Notes: a model not told the origin generated them from the letters alone. A stretch of DNA of 64,000 nucleotides from Spirirestis rafaelensis WJT71-NPBG6 (GCA_019359015.1 JAHHID010000009.1:62001-126000), one strand, 5' to 3'. Shown: positions 35,199 through 44,543, counted from the stretch's first letter. Translations and numbers: made by a program.

Positions 35199-35371
35199 TA
35201 CATTAATCCCATACTATGAAATAACTTAAGTATCTTGCCTGTCGTACACTTGATCTTGCTATCAATTCACTATGAAGAACCATAAATACTGTACTTAGGC
35301 ACGATTTTTAGAGCCGCTGAAAGAAAAACGTGTGCCTTGAGGAATTTGCTCGCCCCTTTGGGAATGTGAGC

Positions 35372-36466
35372 CTACCTAATTGACTGGCAGGAAGGGTAAA
35401 GATCATCAATATTGCGAAGCATTGTCTTACAAATGACATCTAAAGGTAAGTCGTTTGGATCGTGACCAAAAGGCTCTTCAATTTCCGCCCCGATTTCATC
35501 AATACCAAGCAATATACAGCTCAAGAAAGCTAATATCGGTCCAGTCCACCAAGTTAGACCATTGACTAATTCCCAAGGAAGTAGCAGGAAATAAAACGTC
35601 AACAGCATCTTGAGAGTAATGGTATATACTAGGGGCACTGGTGTTTTCAAAATGCGCTCACAGCCACCCAAGAGATTAACCATTTCATCCAACAATTGAT
35701 GTAGAGCATTCGACTCCATGTCATCGATACATTGACGCTCATATTGATGCTGGAAATAATCCCCAATCCAGTAAGCAATCTTTAGCGGGGGATGATTTAC
35801 GTCTTGGAGCGTGTAATACTTCGAGGATGACATTAAAGAAGCTAATTCAGAATTCACTGGTTCTCTTCGCAGTTGCAGCTTCATTGCCACAGCAAACGCA
35901 ACCACTAATCGCAATATTGCTTCTTTTTCTATTCTATCTTCTGGCTCGCGTTCTTCAATTACGATGCAGATTCTCCGAGTAATATTGCGAACAGTGTTGA
36001 CCATTCCTCCCCAGAATTTACGAGCTTCCCAAAAGCGATCATGCGCTGTGTTTGTTCGGAAAATTAATAGTAACGATAAGACAATGTTGAGAGAAATGAG
36101 AATGTTAGGAATAGCTTTAAGCTCAGTATTAACTTTTGCTAGATGCCCAGAATAGTTGAGCAGTGAAATCAAAAAGCCGTATCCTCCCCACAAGATTACC
36201 CAAGGAAGAATTGCCAGGATCACTGACTCGGTAAGGTGTAAGATGACTTTAATCGCAGAAAATTCTTCGCCAGAGTAGAGTCCAAACCTTTCGCTGAATG
36301 ATCTCTTCGCAACCTGTTTCTCTCCTAAGAAAAATCTTTTTTTAGATTTTCCTAGGAAAATGTTTCTTTGAGTACTCGAACTCGAAGGCTTTTCTTTAGA
36401 TTCTCTAATGTTATTTTGGTTATGTTCTGGAGGATAATAAGTCTTTTTATTATTGGGATCTTGCAT
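35372..36466 (-). CDS. Bestrophin-like anion channel
   Basis: 364 residues. After a polar, basic N-terminus (about 75 residues, longer than usual) come membrane helices: VILAILPWVILWGGYGFLIS, ILISLNIVLSLLLIFRTNTA, then HDRFWEARKFWGGMVNTVRN, the hallmark of the bestrophin/UPF0187 family, and LLTFYFLLLPWELVNGLTWW near the end. EIEEPFGHDPNDLPLD, an acidic belt typical of bestrophins, is present. Family members conduct chloride or bicarbonate. A GGAGG ribosome site lies seven bases before the ATG. Carbonic anhydrase and PcxA genes precede it on the same strand, which suggests bicarbonate. Confidence 0.9.
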   Translation of the reverse strand: MQDPNNKKTYYPPEHNQNNIRESKEKPSSSSTQRNIFLGKSKKRFFLGEKQVAKRSFSERFGLYSGEEFSAIKVILHLTESVILAILPWVILWGGYGFLISLLNYSGHLAKVNTELKAIPNILISLNIVLSLLLIFRTNTAHDRFWEARKFWGGMVNTVRNITRRICIVIEEREPEDRIEKEAILRLVVAFAVAMKLQLRREPVNSELASLMSSSKYYTLQDVNHPPLKIAYWIGDYFQHQYERQCIDDMESNALHQLLDEMVNLLGGCERILKTPVPLVYTITLKMLLTFYFLLLPWELVNGLTWWTGPILAFLSCILLGIDEIGAEIEEPFGHDPNDLPLDVICKTMLRNIDDLYPSCQSIR

Positions 36467-36802
36467 ATCTAAACCTCCGAAAAATGTTCTTAAATTGATA
36501 TTTTACAGAAAATTAGGTTATTACGGGAAAAGGATAAAATCATGAATTGAGTCACTTGAGAAACCAAAAGCAGCTATGCTTATAAATGCTTAATCAATAT
36601 CTTGATAACTGCACTTTGCTTACTGCTAGCTTCACTTAAGGAATGGTCACTCATTCATATTTTTCAAAGTAGCGACTACTGAAGGAAAAATTTGACTGAG
36701 GTATTGGAATATTTAATATTTATGGCTGCAAGGACAGATGACGTTAGAGCGTTGGCGATATAGGAGGCGATCGCTTCCTATATCGCCTTTGGTCATCCAA
36801 CC
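36467..36802. other. Spacer between carbonic anhydrase and bestrophin genes
   Basis: AT-rich, no gene. It holds the hairpin at 36754 and presumably the bestrophin promoter. No clear -10/-35 was identified. Confidence 0.4.
36754..36787. terminator. Perfect 12-bp hairpin beyond the carbonic anhydrase stop
   Basis: GGCGATATAGGA and its complement enclose a loop with a HIP1 octamer (GGCGATCGCT). It starts 15 bp after the carbonic anhydrase stop codon. No U tract follows on the minus strand; a 3'-end or RNA-stability role is possible. Confidence 0.5.
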
Positions 36803-37438
36803 TCAAAGTGCAGCAACAGATAATAAGCGCAGTTCCCATTTTTTAGTTGAGACTTGCAGGTCTGTGATCAACCCGGTCCTTATATCCACCACCCAGCCAT
36901 GAACCTCAGGCGCTTTTTGCTGTTCTAGTGACTGACGCATAATGCTAGTTTGGTAGATATTTTTAACTTGCAGCATCACATTTAACTCTGCTAAACGATT
37001 CAGACGTTCTTCTTGTGTTGGCAAAGCATCAATTTCGTCTTGTTTCTGTAAATATATTTCTCGAATTGGATTCACCCAATTATCAATAATTCCAATTGTT
37101 CTGCCTTCTAAAGCAGCCTTAATTCCACCACAACCGTAGTGACCAGCAACAATAATGTGTTTAACCTCAAGATGAGAAATCGCGTAGTTTAAAATTGCTA
37201 AAAAGTTCATATCTGTGAGAGAAACTTGATTGGCAATATTGCGATGGACAAATAACTCTCCGGGTTCTGTGCCGGTAAATCTTGTTAGGGCTAGACGACT
37301 GTCTGAACAGCCAATGTAGAGATAAGGCGGTTTTTGTCCACATGCCATTTCTTCAAAGTAAGTGCGGTCTTGGGCTTGTTTTTGTGCAGCCCAAGCCTGA
37401 TTATTTTTGAGAATTTGTTCAATGCTGTTATATTTCAT
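36803..37438 (-). CDS. Beta-class carbonic anhydrase
   Basis: 211 residues. It interconverts CO2 and bicarbonate. Zinc ligands are Cys44 in YIGCSDSRLAL, His100 and Cys103 in VAGHYGCGGIKAAL; the Asp46-Arg48 dyad is present. FVHRNIANQVSLTDMNFLAI is also typical. No signal peptide or transit-like N-terminus, and no carboxysomal CcaA-style C-terminal extension, so it is probably cytosolic or membrane-associated. It lies between the pcxA and bestrophin genes on the same strand. Confidence 0.96.
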   Translation of the reverse strand: MKYNSIEQILKNNQAWAAQKQAQDRTYFEEMACGQKPPYLYIGCSDSRLALTRFTGTEPGELFVHRNIANQVSLTDMNFLAILNYAISHLEVKHIIVAGHYGCGGIKAALEGRTIGIIDNWVNPIREIYLQKQDEIDALPTQEERLNRLAELNVMLQVKNIYQTSIMRQSLEQQKAPEVHGWVVDIRTGLITDLQVSTKKWELRLLSVAAL

Positions 37439-37524
37439 AATCTAATCCTCGAATGTATGTTGTTGATTTTTGTTCTTTGGCTACAATAGCAGCCCCAGTT
37501 TCAGATATGTTGTGGATTATAAAT

Positions 37525-37721
37525 TAGGACTTACGGATTGGGAAAAAGCTGCTCTCTGTGATTAAGACTTACTTGCTTTCTTTTTTATATAAGCGCAAGC
37601 AAAATTAATTTCTGCACATAGTTAGATAGAAATAGGAACTTTTTCCTGAGTCTGACTATTGCAAAACCGGACTAATATTAGCACCCACATAATGCTCTAT
37701 TTGTCAAGTTCGTAAGTCCTA
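37525..37721. mobile_element. MITE-like element with TAGGACTTACG terminal inverted repeats
   Basis: TAGGACTTACG at 37525-37535 and its perfect complement CGTAAGTCCTA at 37711-37721 bound 197 bp with no open frame, all in the spacer between pcxA and the carbonic anhydrase gene. Both ends have a flanking TA-type sequence. The same end motif is seen at 39722 and 62420. It may be a non-autonomous IS derivative. Confidence 0.6.
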
Positions 37722-37727
37722 TAAATA

Positions 37728-39047
37728 TCACTCATTCATGGTTTTAAGAGTTGACAGTGCTGAAGGAGAAATTCGGCTGAGGTATCGGAATATCCAATAC
37801 TTACAGATAGAATCTAAAATCACTGGGAATGTCGCAATGAAAAGAGAGATAAAGCTGCGATTTGCAGGGACGCCCAAATGATCCGATAATGCTTCAAGAA
37901 TCACTTCCCATCCGTGGGGTGAGTGAAATCCTACAAAAATATCGGTAAATAAAATGATGATAAAAGCTTTAGCACTGTCGCTGAGACCATAAACCACATC
38001 ATCCATGAACGACTTTAAAATGGCGATTTCTCTTCGGCTCATCAACAGTACTAAACTAAAAGCGAAGAGTCCTACTAAATCTGCAAAAACATTGCTGATA
38101 GAACTATTGCTTTTTTGCCAATATTCTTTGGCTATCTCAGCCGCTTTATATTTTATTCGCTCTTCAAGTGCTTCTTCTGACATTCGAGGAGCGAGATTTA
38201 TTATATTGTCAAATTTGATTTCTTCTTCAAAACTTTGCAAATCTCGCAAAGCTGACTCTTTCATTTCATAATGAAGAAAAATTTGCGGGATACTTTCAAC
38301 TCTTACACGGTCTACGATTGGATTGATTAACAAGTTTTTCGATAGCAACTGAGCCAAGAGCGGAACAATAATCAGCGTTAGCAGAAACCTAACAGCAGTT
38401 TTTGTCTTAGCTCTGGAGCTACGAAACTTTCTGATCAGTTCTTCTTCCTCCTTCGGATTGAAGTCATTTTTTATTCTATTAATCGTTCTCCCGATTGACC
38501 TGGGGAGCGCTCCTCTCTGATTATTAATACTCTCAACCGGAATCGGTTCTATAGTGGAATTTGATTGAAGGTTAGCTTGGCTCGAATTATTCTTTACAGT
38601 TTCCGAAAGTGGGACTAAAGCTTGGGAAGTATAATCTTCGGCTACATTTTTATACTTATCTAATACTTCATCCACCAATTTTAGCTTTGCCAAATGATTA
38701 GGGTTGAGATTACCAAAGACAAAAGTACTCGTTTTAAATTCTAGTACTCTCAGCTTGGCAATATTCAACTTTTTATCTAAATCTGCTTGCAGACATGAAG
38801 TTACAGAAGTAGTATGATTGGTAGATTCTGTGGAGATCTTGTTGCCATCAAAGTACTCATCTTCAATGGCTTTAATTTTTAACACAGCTTGATAAGCTTG
38901 CTCAAGAGAACGTTCACATGTTTGCCGAAAATGTTGATTCGCAGATCGCAAAGAGTTTTTCAATTTTGTAACTAATTGACTTGTTTTATTTGACAAGCTA
39001 AGAGACATAGGCAAACTCCAGTTATTAGATGCATGGGCTTCAGTCAA
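37728..39047 (-). CDS. pcxA: Proton extrusion protein PcxA (CemA family)
   Basis: 439 residues. Family members support light-induced, Na+-dependent proton extrusion and thereby CO2 uptake. The N-terminal half is soluble and partly coiled (residues 1-210); then come FLLTLIIVPLLAQLLSKNLL, the family segment VRVESIPQIFLHYEMKESAL, VFADLVGLFAFSLVLLMSRR, AFIIILFTDIFVGFHSPHGW and FPVILDSICKYWIFRYLSRI. FHSPHGWE is highly characteristic of CemA/PcxA. It is the first of three same-strand genes (pcxA, carbonic anhydrase, bestrophin). A second Met at residue 14 could be an alternative start. Confidence 0.95.
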   Translation of the reverse strand: MTEAHASNNWSLPMSLSLSNKTSQLVTKLKNSLRSANQHFRQTCERSLEQAYQAVLKIKAIEDEYFDGNKISTESTNHTTSVTSCLQADLDKKLNIAKLRVLEFKTSTFVFGNLNPNHLAKLKLVDEVLDKYKNVAEDYTSQALVPLSETVKNNSSQANLQSNSTIEPIPVESINNQRGALPRSIGRTINRIKNDFNPKEEEELIRKFRSSRAKTKTAVRFLLTLIIVPLLAQLLSKNLLINPIVDRVRVESIPQIFLHYEMKESALRDLQSFEEEIKFDNIINLAPRMSEEALEERIKYKAAEIAKEYWQKSNSSISNVFADLVGLFAFSLVLLMSRREIAILKSFMDDVVYGLSDSAKAFIIILFTDIFVGFHSPHGWEVILEALSDHLGVPANRSFISLFIATFPVILDSICKYWIFRYLSRISPSALSTLKTMNE

Positions 39048-39072
39048 ACTTTGTCTGTGCAGATATAGAATT

Positions 39073-39089
39073 GATACTTTAAAAGTATC
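39073..39089 (-). promoter_or_regulatory. 17-bp palindrome upstream of pcxA
   Basis: GATACTTT-A-AAAGTATC, perfect 8-bp arms, centred about 34 bp before the pcxA ATG. The position suits an operator or leader hairpin. The binding protein cannot be named. Confidence 0.4.
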
Positions 39090-40048
39090 GTCATGTATGG
39101 AAATTTTGCTGAATCATACAAGATGAACTAAATTCTTGAAGAATTTATATTAGTGATAAATCAGCTTTAGAAGCTAACAGCATGAGTATTACGCTTACCA
39201 CATAAGCGTTTACTAAAAGCTGAAGCATTGTTACAAAAAAAAATTAGAGATTTATTAGTCTGATTAAACTAGTAGTCCACAATTCAAGTTTGCGGTGTAT
39301 AAATATTCTCCCCGTACCCGTATCGACCTGTCCTAATCTCAGCCTACACCTGTCAATTTCGGGTTGGTTAAGTACTAAGATTCTTTTACAGTATTGCTTC
39401 GGGTTGTCTTAATAAGTTGCTACCTCAAAAAAATTACTTTACTTGTGAATTTTACTAGAGATTATTTTTTAGCCTCAGTATCTACTTGGCTACAGAAAAC
39501 TATAGTAGAAGAGAAAGTAATCCTTGTCAATCAATTTGAAAATATGAATATGATTTCAATTAATGTTATTAATACTACAAAAATAAATAGTTGGACATTC
39601 CGCCAAACTATTAGTTAAATTGCCATTAACTTATGTTTAAATTACCTTTAAATTTAACTTCATTGAACATAAATTTATATTCAAATACCTCGGAAATACT
39701 ACTAATTGAAGATGAATTTATCAGGAGTTACGCAAGGATCACAAAATAATATCAACTGGCACATATATTTAAATTTGACGTTAATACTTGTAACCATTGA
39801 TTTATAAACGTTAGAGCCAAATTAATTTAATGTGCCAGTTTGAAGATAAATGTGCCAGTTGCGTAAGTCCTGTTTATATTCAAATACCTCGCCAAAACTA
39901 CAATTAATCGCTTGTGGAAATGTGAAATTAACACCTTCTGAAAAATCTGCATCAGTCATACGAAAGATGCTGTGCAAAGTTTGAACCTCACGGCTACGAG
40001 CCTTGGGTTTTATTTAGGTATGTGATAATATGCGTTACTTTGCACCCA
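39090..40048. other. Long intergenic region upstream of pcxA
   Basis: AT-rich. It includes the MITE-like element at 39722 with its flanking duplicated segment. A 74-codon plus-strand frame (39394-39618) has biased, AT-driven composition and no ribosome site; not called. No RNA gene was recognised. Confidence 0.5.
39722..39872. mobile_element. MITE-like element flanked by a 40-bp direct duplication
   Basis: Ends CAGGAGTTACGCAA (39722-39735) and TTGCGTAAGTCCTG (39859-39872) are inverted with 13 of 14 bases matching. Inside, GGCACATAT and ATGTGCC form a second inverted pair, and TGTGCCAGTT occurs twice near the right end. On both sides lies a copy of TTATATTCAAATACCTCG (39673 and 39873), so insertion was accompanied by, or occurred within, a duplicated host segment. 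No ORF inside. Confidence 0.65.
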
Positions 40049-42613
40049 TCAGGCTAGGTGTGTATGCTTTGAGCGCAACTTTTGCATTCCTCCGAACCCT
40101 AGCAGCCAAACTAGTAATATAACCCAGTGGATACAGGATATTGTCCACAAACAACCGGTCAATGCATAGGCGATCGCACAGACTAAACCCAACAGTGCCG
40201 TTAATACAAGGAAAACGGGTTGAAAAAAGGTGGGTATTCCCGCTTTGTAAAAGGTTTTGGCGTTGAACGGGTGGTAAACGACAAACAGTAATAAACAGAA
40301 TGCTGCCCACAATGACCATGTTACCCAGTTGACTAGTTCTATCGGGTGGGGAAGCATCAAAACGCGAAATACAAACTCTTCGACAAAAGCGGGAATTATC
40401 GAGGCTCTTAATCCTTTAAATAGCTGGTTAGGCAAATTGACTGGGGAAAAATTAAACCGCAAAAATCCGGATAAGAAGCCCAAGGGTAAAGCGATCGCGC
40501 TATAAATCAATAATGCCACTGCCACTATCAGCCAATCTCGTTGATTGGGTATGACAAAAGAGGCTAATACACGATTGAACAGAATCGGGATCGGTGCAAC
40601 ATTCGTAAAGGGAAGCTTCAACCTGCCAAGTACTGCCGTTGCTTCCTCTGGAATAATATCCTGTTGCCATCCGCCAATTTGGTTGCTTCGCAGAAACCAG
40701 AGTTTGGCATTTTGGCTTAAGAAGATACTAGCGAGTTCATCGTGCGCTTGTCGCGGTAACATCGTTCGCCAAGTGGTCAGTGCTGCCCAAATACTACGCT
40801 TTTGAGACAACCTTGGCTCTTCTTCATTACCGATTCCGCTCAAAGCAGATGCATTGCTTTCCCAGTCTGCGCGGACTATCCCCAAAGGACTCAATTGCCG
40901 TTCTAAAGATGAACCGAGAGAAACTAGTTGTTGAAAACGCACAGTTTGGGGATCGTTAGGATGAGCGTTGAGCCACTTTTGAATTGCAGGATTTGAAGTA
41001 ACTCGCTGTTCGATAACTTTCAAGGTAATGTAGAGTGCTTGACTGGCATCTTGAACGCAAGAAGTTGCAGGGCTAACTGTCGCACTTCCCGTTCCATCTC
41101 CGACTCGATAGCGAGCCATCATAATCTGCAACTGGCGTGTAAATTCCTGCAAGGGTGAAAGCTTAATGCCATCAAAATCATAATCTTGCGTCACAGGTTC
41201 AAACTTGACAACAACATCTGAAACGGGTCGCGTTGCAGCCCATCCCCATTGAAGGTTGCCCATATAGTCTGCCCAGCGGTGTGTCCCGGATATGATTGCA
41301 TCAGGACTGTGAGCGTAAACCTGATGATATTTGATGTCAAACCGTAACTCTTGCGTGAAGGGATCGCGAATTACTTCAGCTACCCCAAAGGCAAAGTGTC
41401 CGGGGACAGTGTTTGCTAAACGCATCACTCCACTGATTTCACCTTGTTTGCCACCAATACCGCCAAATAGGTGCATGACGATCGCTTTATCTCCTGCTTT
41501 CCAGTTTGATAGCGCTATCAGTGGTTGGGCTACTGTCGGATCGAGCAAAACTGTTTCAATCTTGCCTTTGTTTTGCTCGGTATTGCGCCAGTTATCTACT
41601 TTAATGTATTTTAGCCCTGCGGATGTTCCCAACAATACCCGATCTGGTTCTATTTTAAAGAGCGATCGCGGTGCTACTGCTTGAGCAACAAACATACCTT
41701 TAGGATCTCTTGCCCCGTATATATACCACCCTTCTTTGCCTGCGGGGGATACTTCTATTTGGCGGGGAGTAGATGAGAAAAATGCCCGTGAATCTAAAAT
41801 TTGCTGGGGAATCCTCACTGTTCCCTCTGGTCCATCAAAGTCACCGGATGCCTGATTGTAATGGCGAACGCGGAAGTATTCGCTCGGACAGGGGCGCTTT
41901 CCCGGACAAAATTTCGGTGCAGGATAGGTACTGCTTGCTACTTCTGGCTTCAGAATTTTCACTAAAGCATAAAAGCGCCCGGTTGCCTGAACTGGTTCTT
42001 GCTCAATTTGCAGAACTGGCTTACCGTCGCTACCCGCGACGACATCGGCACTGTCTAAGGTGACAATCATATCATCATTCGGTTTTGCGCCAGCGAGTGA
42101 CTGGAGCGGTCCGACACCAAGACGACCGTCGAGACGATTTGGATGGACTATGCCTTTATTTTGACTCTTGATAGTGCCAGGAGTAAAACGTACATTTCTG
42201 GTTGCCGTTTTTACGTAAGAGTTTAACTCTGGCTTGTTTTTCCATTCCAAACGAACGACTTGACCGATGAGGTTTTGCGCTTGTGCCGGCGCATGTTGAA
42301 CTAGTAACCACGACCAGTCCGATTTTCCCTGCATCTGTTCTTTGGTAGGTAGGATTAGTTTTCCTACCCACTCACCAACAGGTCGGTAGAGTTTTAAATT
42401 TTCGTTTGTGTTGACTGGGTAAAATTCCGGCTGATTAAATTCTTGCCGTCTATGAATGGCGTAATTGCTTTCGCGTTTGACTACTTGTTGCGGTCGGGGG
42501 TAAAACAGAAAAATAGCGATCGCACTAACAATCAAGAGTAATAAAAAACTCCAAAATCGTAACTTTCGCGCCTTATTTACCCTCGGCTTGATTTGTGATT
42601 GCTTGCCCTGCAT
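40049..42613 (-). CDS. CPBP-family intramembrane metalloprotease with large N-terminal extracytoplasmic region
   Basis: 854 residues. One N-terminal helix (FWSFLLLLIVSAIAIFLFY, about 25-43) anchors a polar region of about 580 residues with no domain I can name. The C-terminal 200 residues hold several helices and the CPBP/Abi motifs: AFVEEFVFRVLMLP (the EExxxR site), VVYHPFNAKTFYKAG and IHWVILLVWLLG. CPBP proteins process membrane proteins or prenylated peptides. A long N-terminal region of this kind is unusual for the family. The start follows a basic cytoplasmic tail (KQSQIKPRVNKARKLR). Confidence 0.85.
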   Translation of the reverse strand: MQGKQSQIKPRVNKARKLRFWSFLLLLIVSAIAIFLFYPRPQQVVKRESNYAIHRRQEFNQPEFYPVNTNENLKLYRPVGEWVGKLILPTKEQMQGKSDWSWLLVQHAPAQAQNLIGQVVRLEWKNKPELNSYVKTATRNVRFTPGTIKSQNKGIVHPNRLDGRLGVGPLQSLAGAKPNDDMIVTLDSADVVAGSDGKPVLQIEQEPVQATGRFYALVKILKPEVASSTYPAPKFCPGKRPCPSEYFRVRHYNQASGDFDGPEGTVRIPQQILDSRAFFSSTPRQIEVSPAGKEGWYIYGARDPKGMFVAQAVAPRSLFKIEPDRVLLGTSAGLKYIKVDNWRNTEQNKGKIETVLLDPTVAQPLIALSNWKAGDKAIVMHLFGGIGGKQGEISGVMRLANTVPGHFAFGVAEVIRDPFTQELRFDIKYHQVYAHSPDAIISGTHRWADYMGNLQWGWAATRPVSDVVVKFEPVTQDYDFDGIKLSPLQEFTRQLQIMMARYRVGDGTGSATVSPATSCVQDASQALYITLKVIEQRVTSNPAIQKWLNAHPNDPQTVRFQQLVSLGSSLERQLSPLGIVRADWESNASALSGIGNEEEPRLSQKRSIWAALTTWRTMLPRQAHDELASIFLSQNAKLWFLRSNQIGGWQQDIIPEEATAVLGRLKLPFTNVAPIPILFNRVLASFVIPNQRDWLIVAVALLIYSAIALPLGFLSGFLRFNFSPVNLPNQLFKGLRASIIPAFVEEFVFRVLMLPHPIELVNWVTWSLWAAFCLLLFVVYHPFNAKTFYKAGIPTFFQPVFLVLTALLGLVCAIAYALTGCLWTISCIHWVILLVWLLGFGGMQKLRSKHTHLA

Positions 42614-42727
42614 AGAAGCTACATAGTTTATTTTTACATAGCATCAGCGAAAACCCGGAGCAAGTGCAACTTTTTTATTTCATCTTAATATGATTTGAGT
42701 AGTGTGATAAAAGCGTTGCAAATTAAA

Positions 42728-43420
42728 TTACTCAGTATCGGGATCTATACCAAGCGATCTTAATTTTGCTTTTAACTTTTCTACCTCTGCTTGTGCTTGT
42801 TGTGCTTGTTCTTCTGCTTGCTGCCTTGCGACAACTTCATCTCGTAGCGCTTGTGCTAGTTCACCAGGGATGAGCAGCTTTTCTCCGGTATCCTCTCGAT
42901 AAAAATTAATTAGTCGTCCTTCAGCTTGTAAGCGCAATTTTAAGGGTTCGCTGCGATTATCAGATATTGGCTCGTAAATTTCTCCCCGCAAGCGATAACC
43001 GCGTAATTGTTCTTCTTGCCACTCGCTTTTCGGGTCAAATAGCCAGTATTCTTTGACTCCTAACTGTTCATAAAGAGTCTTTTTAAAGATTTGGTCTTGA
43101 TCCTTAGTACCGCTGGATGTCATTTCAAAAATGACACTGGGTACTTGACCTTCTTCCCAAATTTTATAATTGTCTCGACCTCCTGGGGTGACATTAAAAA
43201 TCACCATCACATCTGGTGCTACCCGCAATTTAGGATATCCCTGAGCATAATACATAAATTGATTTGCTAAAACAGTTGCCTGAGTATCTGCTAAATACTG
43301 TTTTAATACTTCTAGGGTGGTTAGCAAGACATAAAGGTGGTCGTAGGTTTCTGCCACGGGTTCACCATCAGCACTGGGGTAGAAAATTTCTGATTGAGCG
43401 ACAGGTAAAGTAGCTGTCAT
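42728..43420 (-). CDS. Uma2-family putative endonuclease (DUF820)
   Basis: 230 residues. It has the Uma2 restriction-endonuclease-like fold pattern common in cyanobacteria: PKLRVAPDVMVIFNV, SVIFEMTSSGTKDQDQIFKK, YEQLGVKEYWLFDPKSEWQE and LRGYRLRGEIYEPI. The catalytic acidic residues (PDVM, FEMTS) are present. The C-terminus is a coiled, Gln-rich segment (DEVVARQQAEEQAQQAQAEV). The family is very numerous in filamentous cyanobacteria; the target is unknown. Confidence 0.88.
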   Translation of the reverse strand: MTATLPVAQSEIFYPSADGEPVAETYDHLYVLLTTLEVLKQYLADTQATVLANQFMYYAQGYPKLRVAPDVMVIFNVTPGGRDNYKIWEEGQVPSVIFEMTSSGTKDQDQIFKKTLYEQLGVKEYWLFDPKSEWQEEQLRGYRLRGEIYEPISDNRSEPLKLRLQAEGRLINFYREDTGEKLLIPGELAQALRDEVVARQQAEEQAQQAQAEVEKLKAKLRSLGIDPDTE

Positions 43421-43541
43421 AGTTGTATTTGGTGCTACGAGTTTATTTTAGATGAATTGAGAATGTAGTGAGCGCTGAAGCGTTCTTGACAAATACCTAT
43501 TATTTTGTATTGTAGTTAATGCTTCAGCGCTGAAGCGCCGA

Positions 43542-44336
43542 CTACGTGTTATTCAGTATTTTTACGGTTTGCAACAAATAATCAGATAACTCGCAAAATC
43601 CTGCACCTTCAGCAGCAGTGGTTATATAAACAGGCTTATGCTGCAACTGATTGGCATATTCCATTACATTCGCTACACCCACAGAAACGGGAAAATAACG
43701 TTGATCAAATAAACTTTCATCATTGGGACTATCGCCAACGGTGACAACTTGTTGAGGTGAATAACTAGGAAAGTGTTCTCGCAATATCTGCAATAATCCT
43801 ACAGCTTTATCTTGCCCCAAGGGTTTGATGTGACACTGCACGTTGCTGTAGGTGAATCCCCAACCAAGTTGTTGACAGAGATTATTTAAGGTTTGCAATT
43901 CGGCTGAAGTCAAAGAAGCTACATCAAAAGTCCAATCAGTGACGCGAAAGCGATTGTCGGCAGATTCTTGAATTTGGGGAAAGTGACTTTGTAATTGTGC
44001 AAAAGCTGCGGCTAAATGTTGACGATGGGCAAGTAAATTGGGAATGGGGGTTAAAGCCACAGTCTCACTATTAGATGAATAAAATATACCGCCATTTTCA
44101 GCGATCGCACCAGCGATGGGCATCAAGTTACTTAGCCCACTCACCCATCCGGCTGAACGTCCAGTTACAATTACTACCTTTATTCCAACTTCCGCTAAAT
44201 TTTCTAAAGCTTGCAATAAGGCAGAAGTAAATTTACCTTGCCGTGTTAAAGTACCATCCATATCTGTAGCAATCAGACGAATATTGCTAAAAGAATTGAT
44301 TGGGACAATGGGCAATGGGCATGGGGCATTGGGCAT
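43542..44336 (-). CDS. HAD-superfamily IIB hydrolase (Cof/sucrose-phosphatase-like)
   Basis: 264 residues. HAD motif I is ATDMDGTLTRQGKF, motif II IVTGRSAGWVSGL, motif III region KPLGQDKAVGLLQIL, motif IV VVTVGDSPNDESLFD. A cap domain of the IIB type lies between. It is probably a phosphatase of a small sugar phosphate or related compound. The first codons (MPNAPCPLPI) are translated from heptamer repeat DNA; there is no other ATG before DMDG, so either this start was recruited from the repeat or a TTG at codon 8 is used. Confidence 0.88.
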   Translation of the reverse strand: MPNAPCPLPIVPINSFSNIRLIATDMDGTLTRQGKFTSALLQALENLAEVGIKVVIVTGRSAGWVSGLSNLMPIAGAIAENGGIFYSSNSETVALTPIPNLLAHRQHLAAAFAQLQSHFPQIQESADNRFRVTDWTFDVASLTSAELQTLNNLCQQLGWGFTYSNVQCHIKPLGQDKAVGLLQILREHFPSYSPQQVVTVGDSPNDESLFDQRYFPVSVGVANVMEYANQLQHKPVYITTAAEGAGFCELSDYLLQTVKILNNT

Positions 44337-44345
44337 GGGGGATGG
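44301..44345. repeat. Heptamer repeat (GGGCAAT/GGGCATG) at the start of the HAD gene
   Basis: Units GGGCAATGGGCATGGGGCAT and similar, overlapping the first ten codons of the HAD hydrolase. Same class as the arrays at 4649 and 19454. Confidence 0.8.
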
Positions 44346-44543
44346 AACATAAAAGGAATCTTTACATCATGCACTTTCTGAGCCATCTTGAGTAAGCTTT
44401 TAGCCAATTCTCAATTCCTAATTTCCAATGCCCTAATTCGTAATACTTAAGTCCTTTAGTAAAAAATTAACAAATATATCGCAAGATAACATCAGGATTT
44501 GGGCATCCTATAAATCAGCAGTTAAGTATTTTTCTTTGCAACC

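Noticed and set aside
39394-39618. 74-codon plus-strand frame upstream of pcxA
   Set aside because: AT-driven composition, no ribosome site, no recognisable domain.
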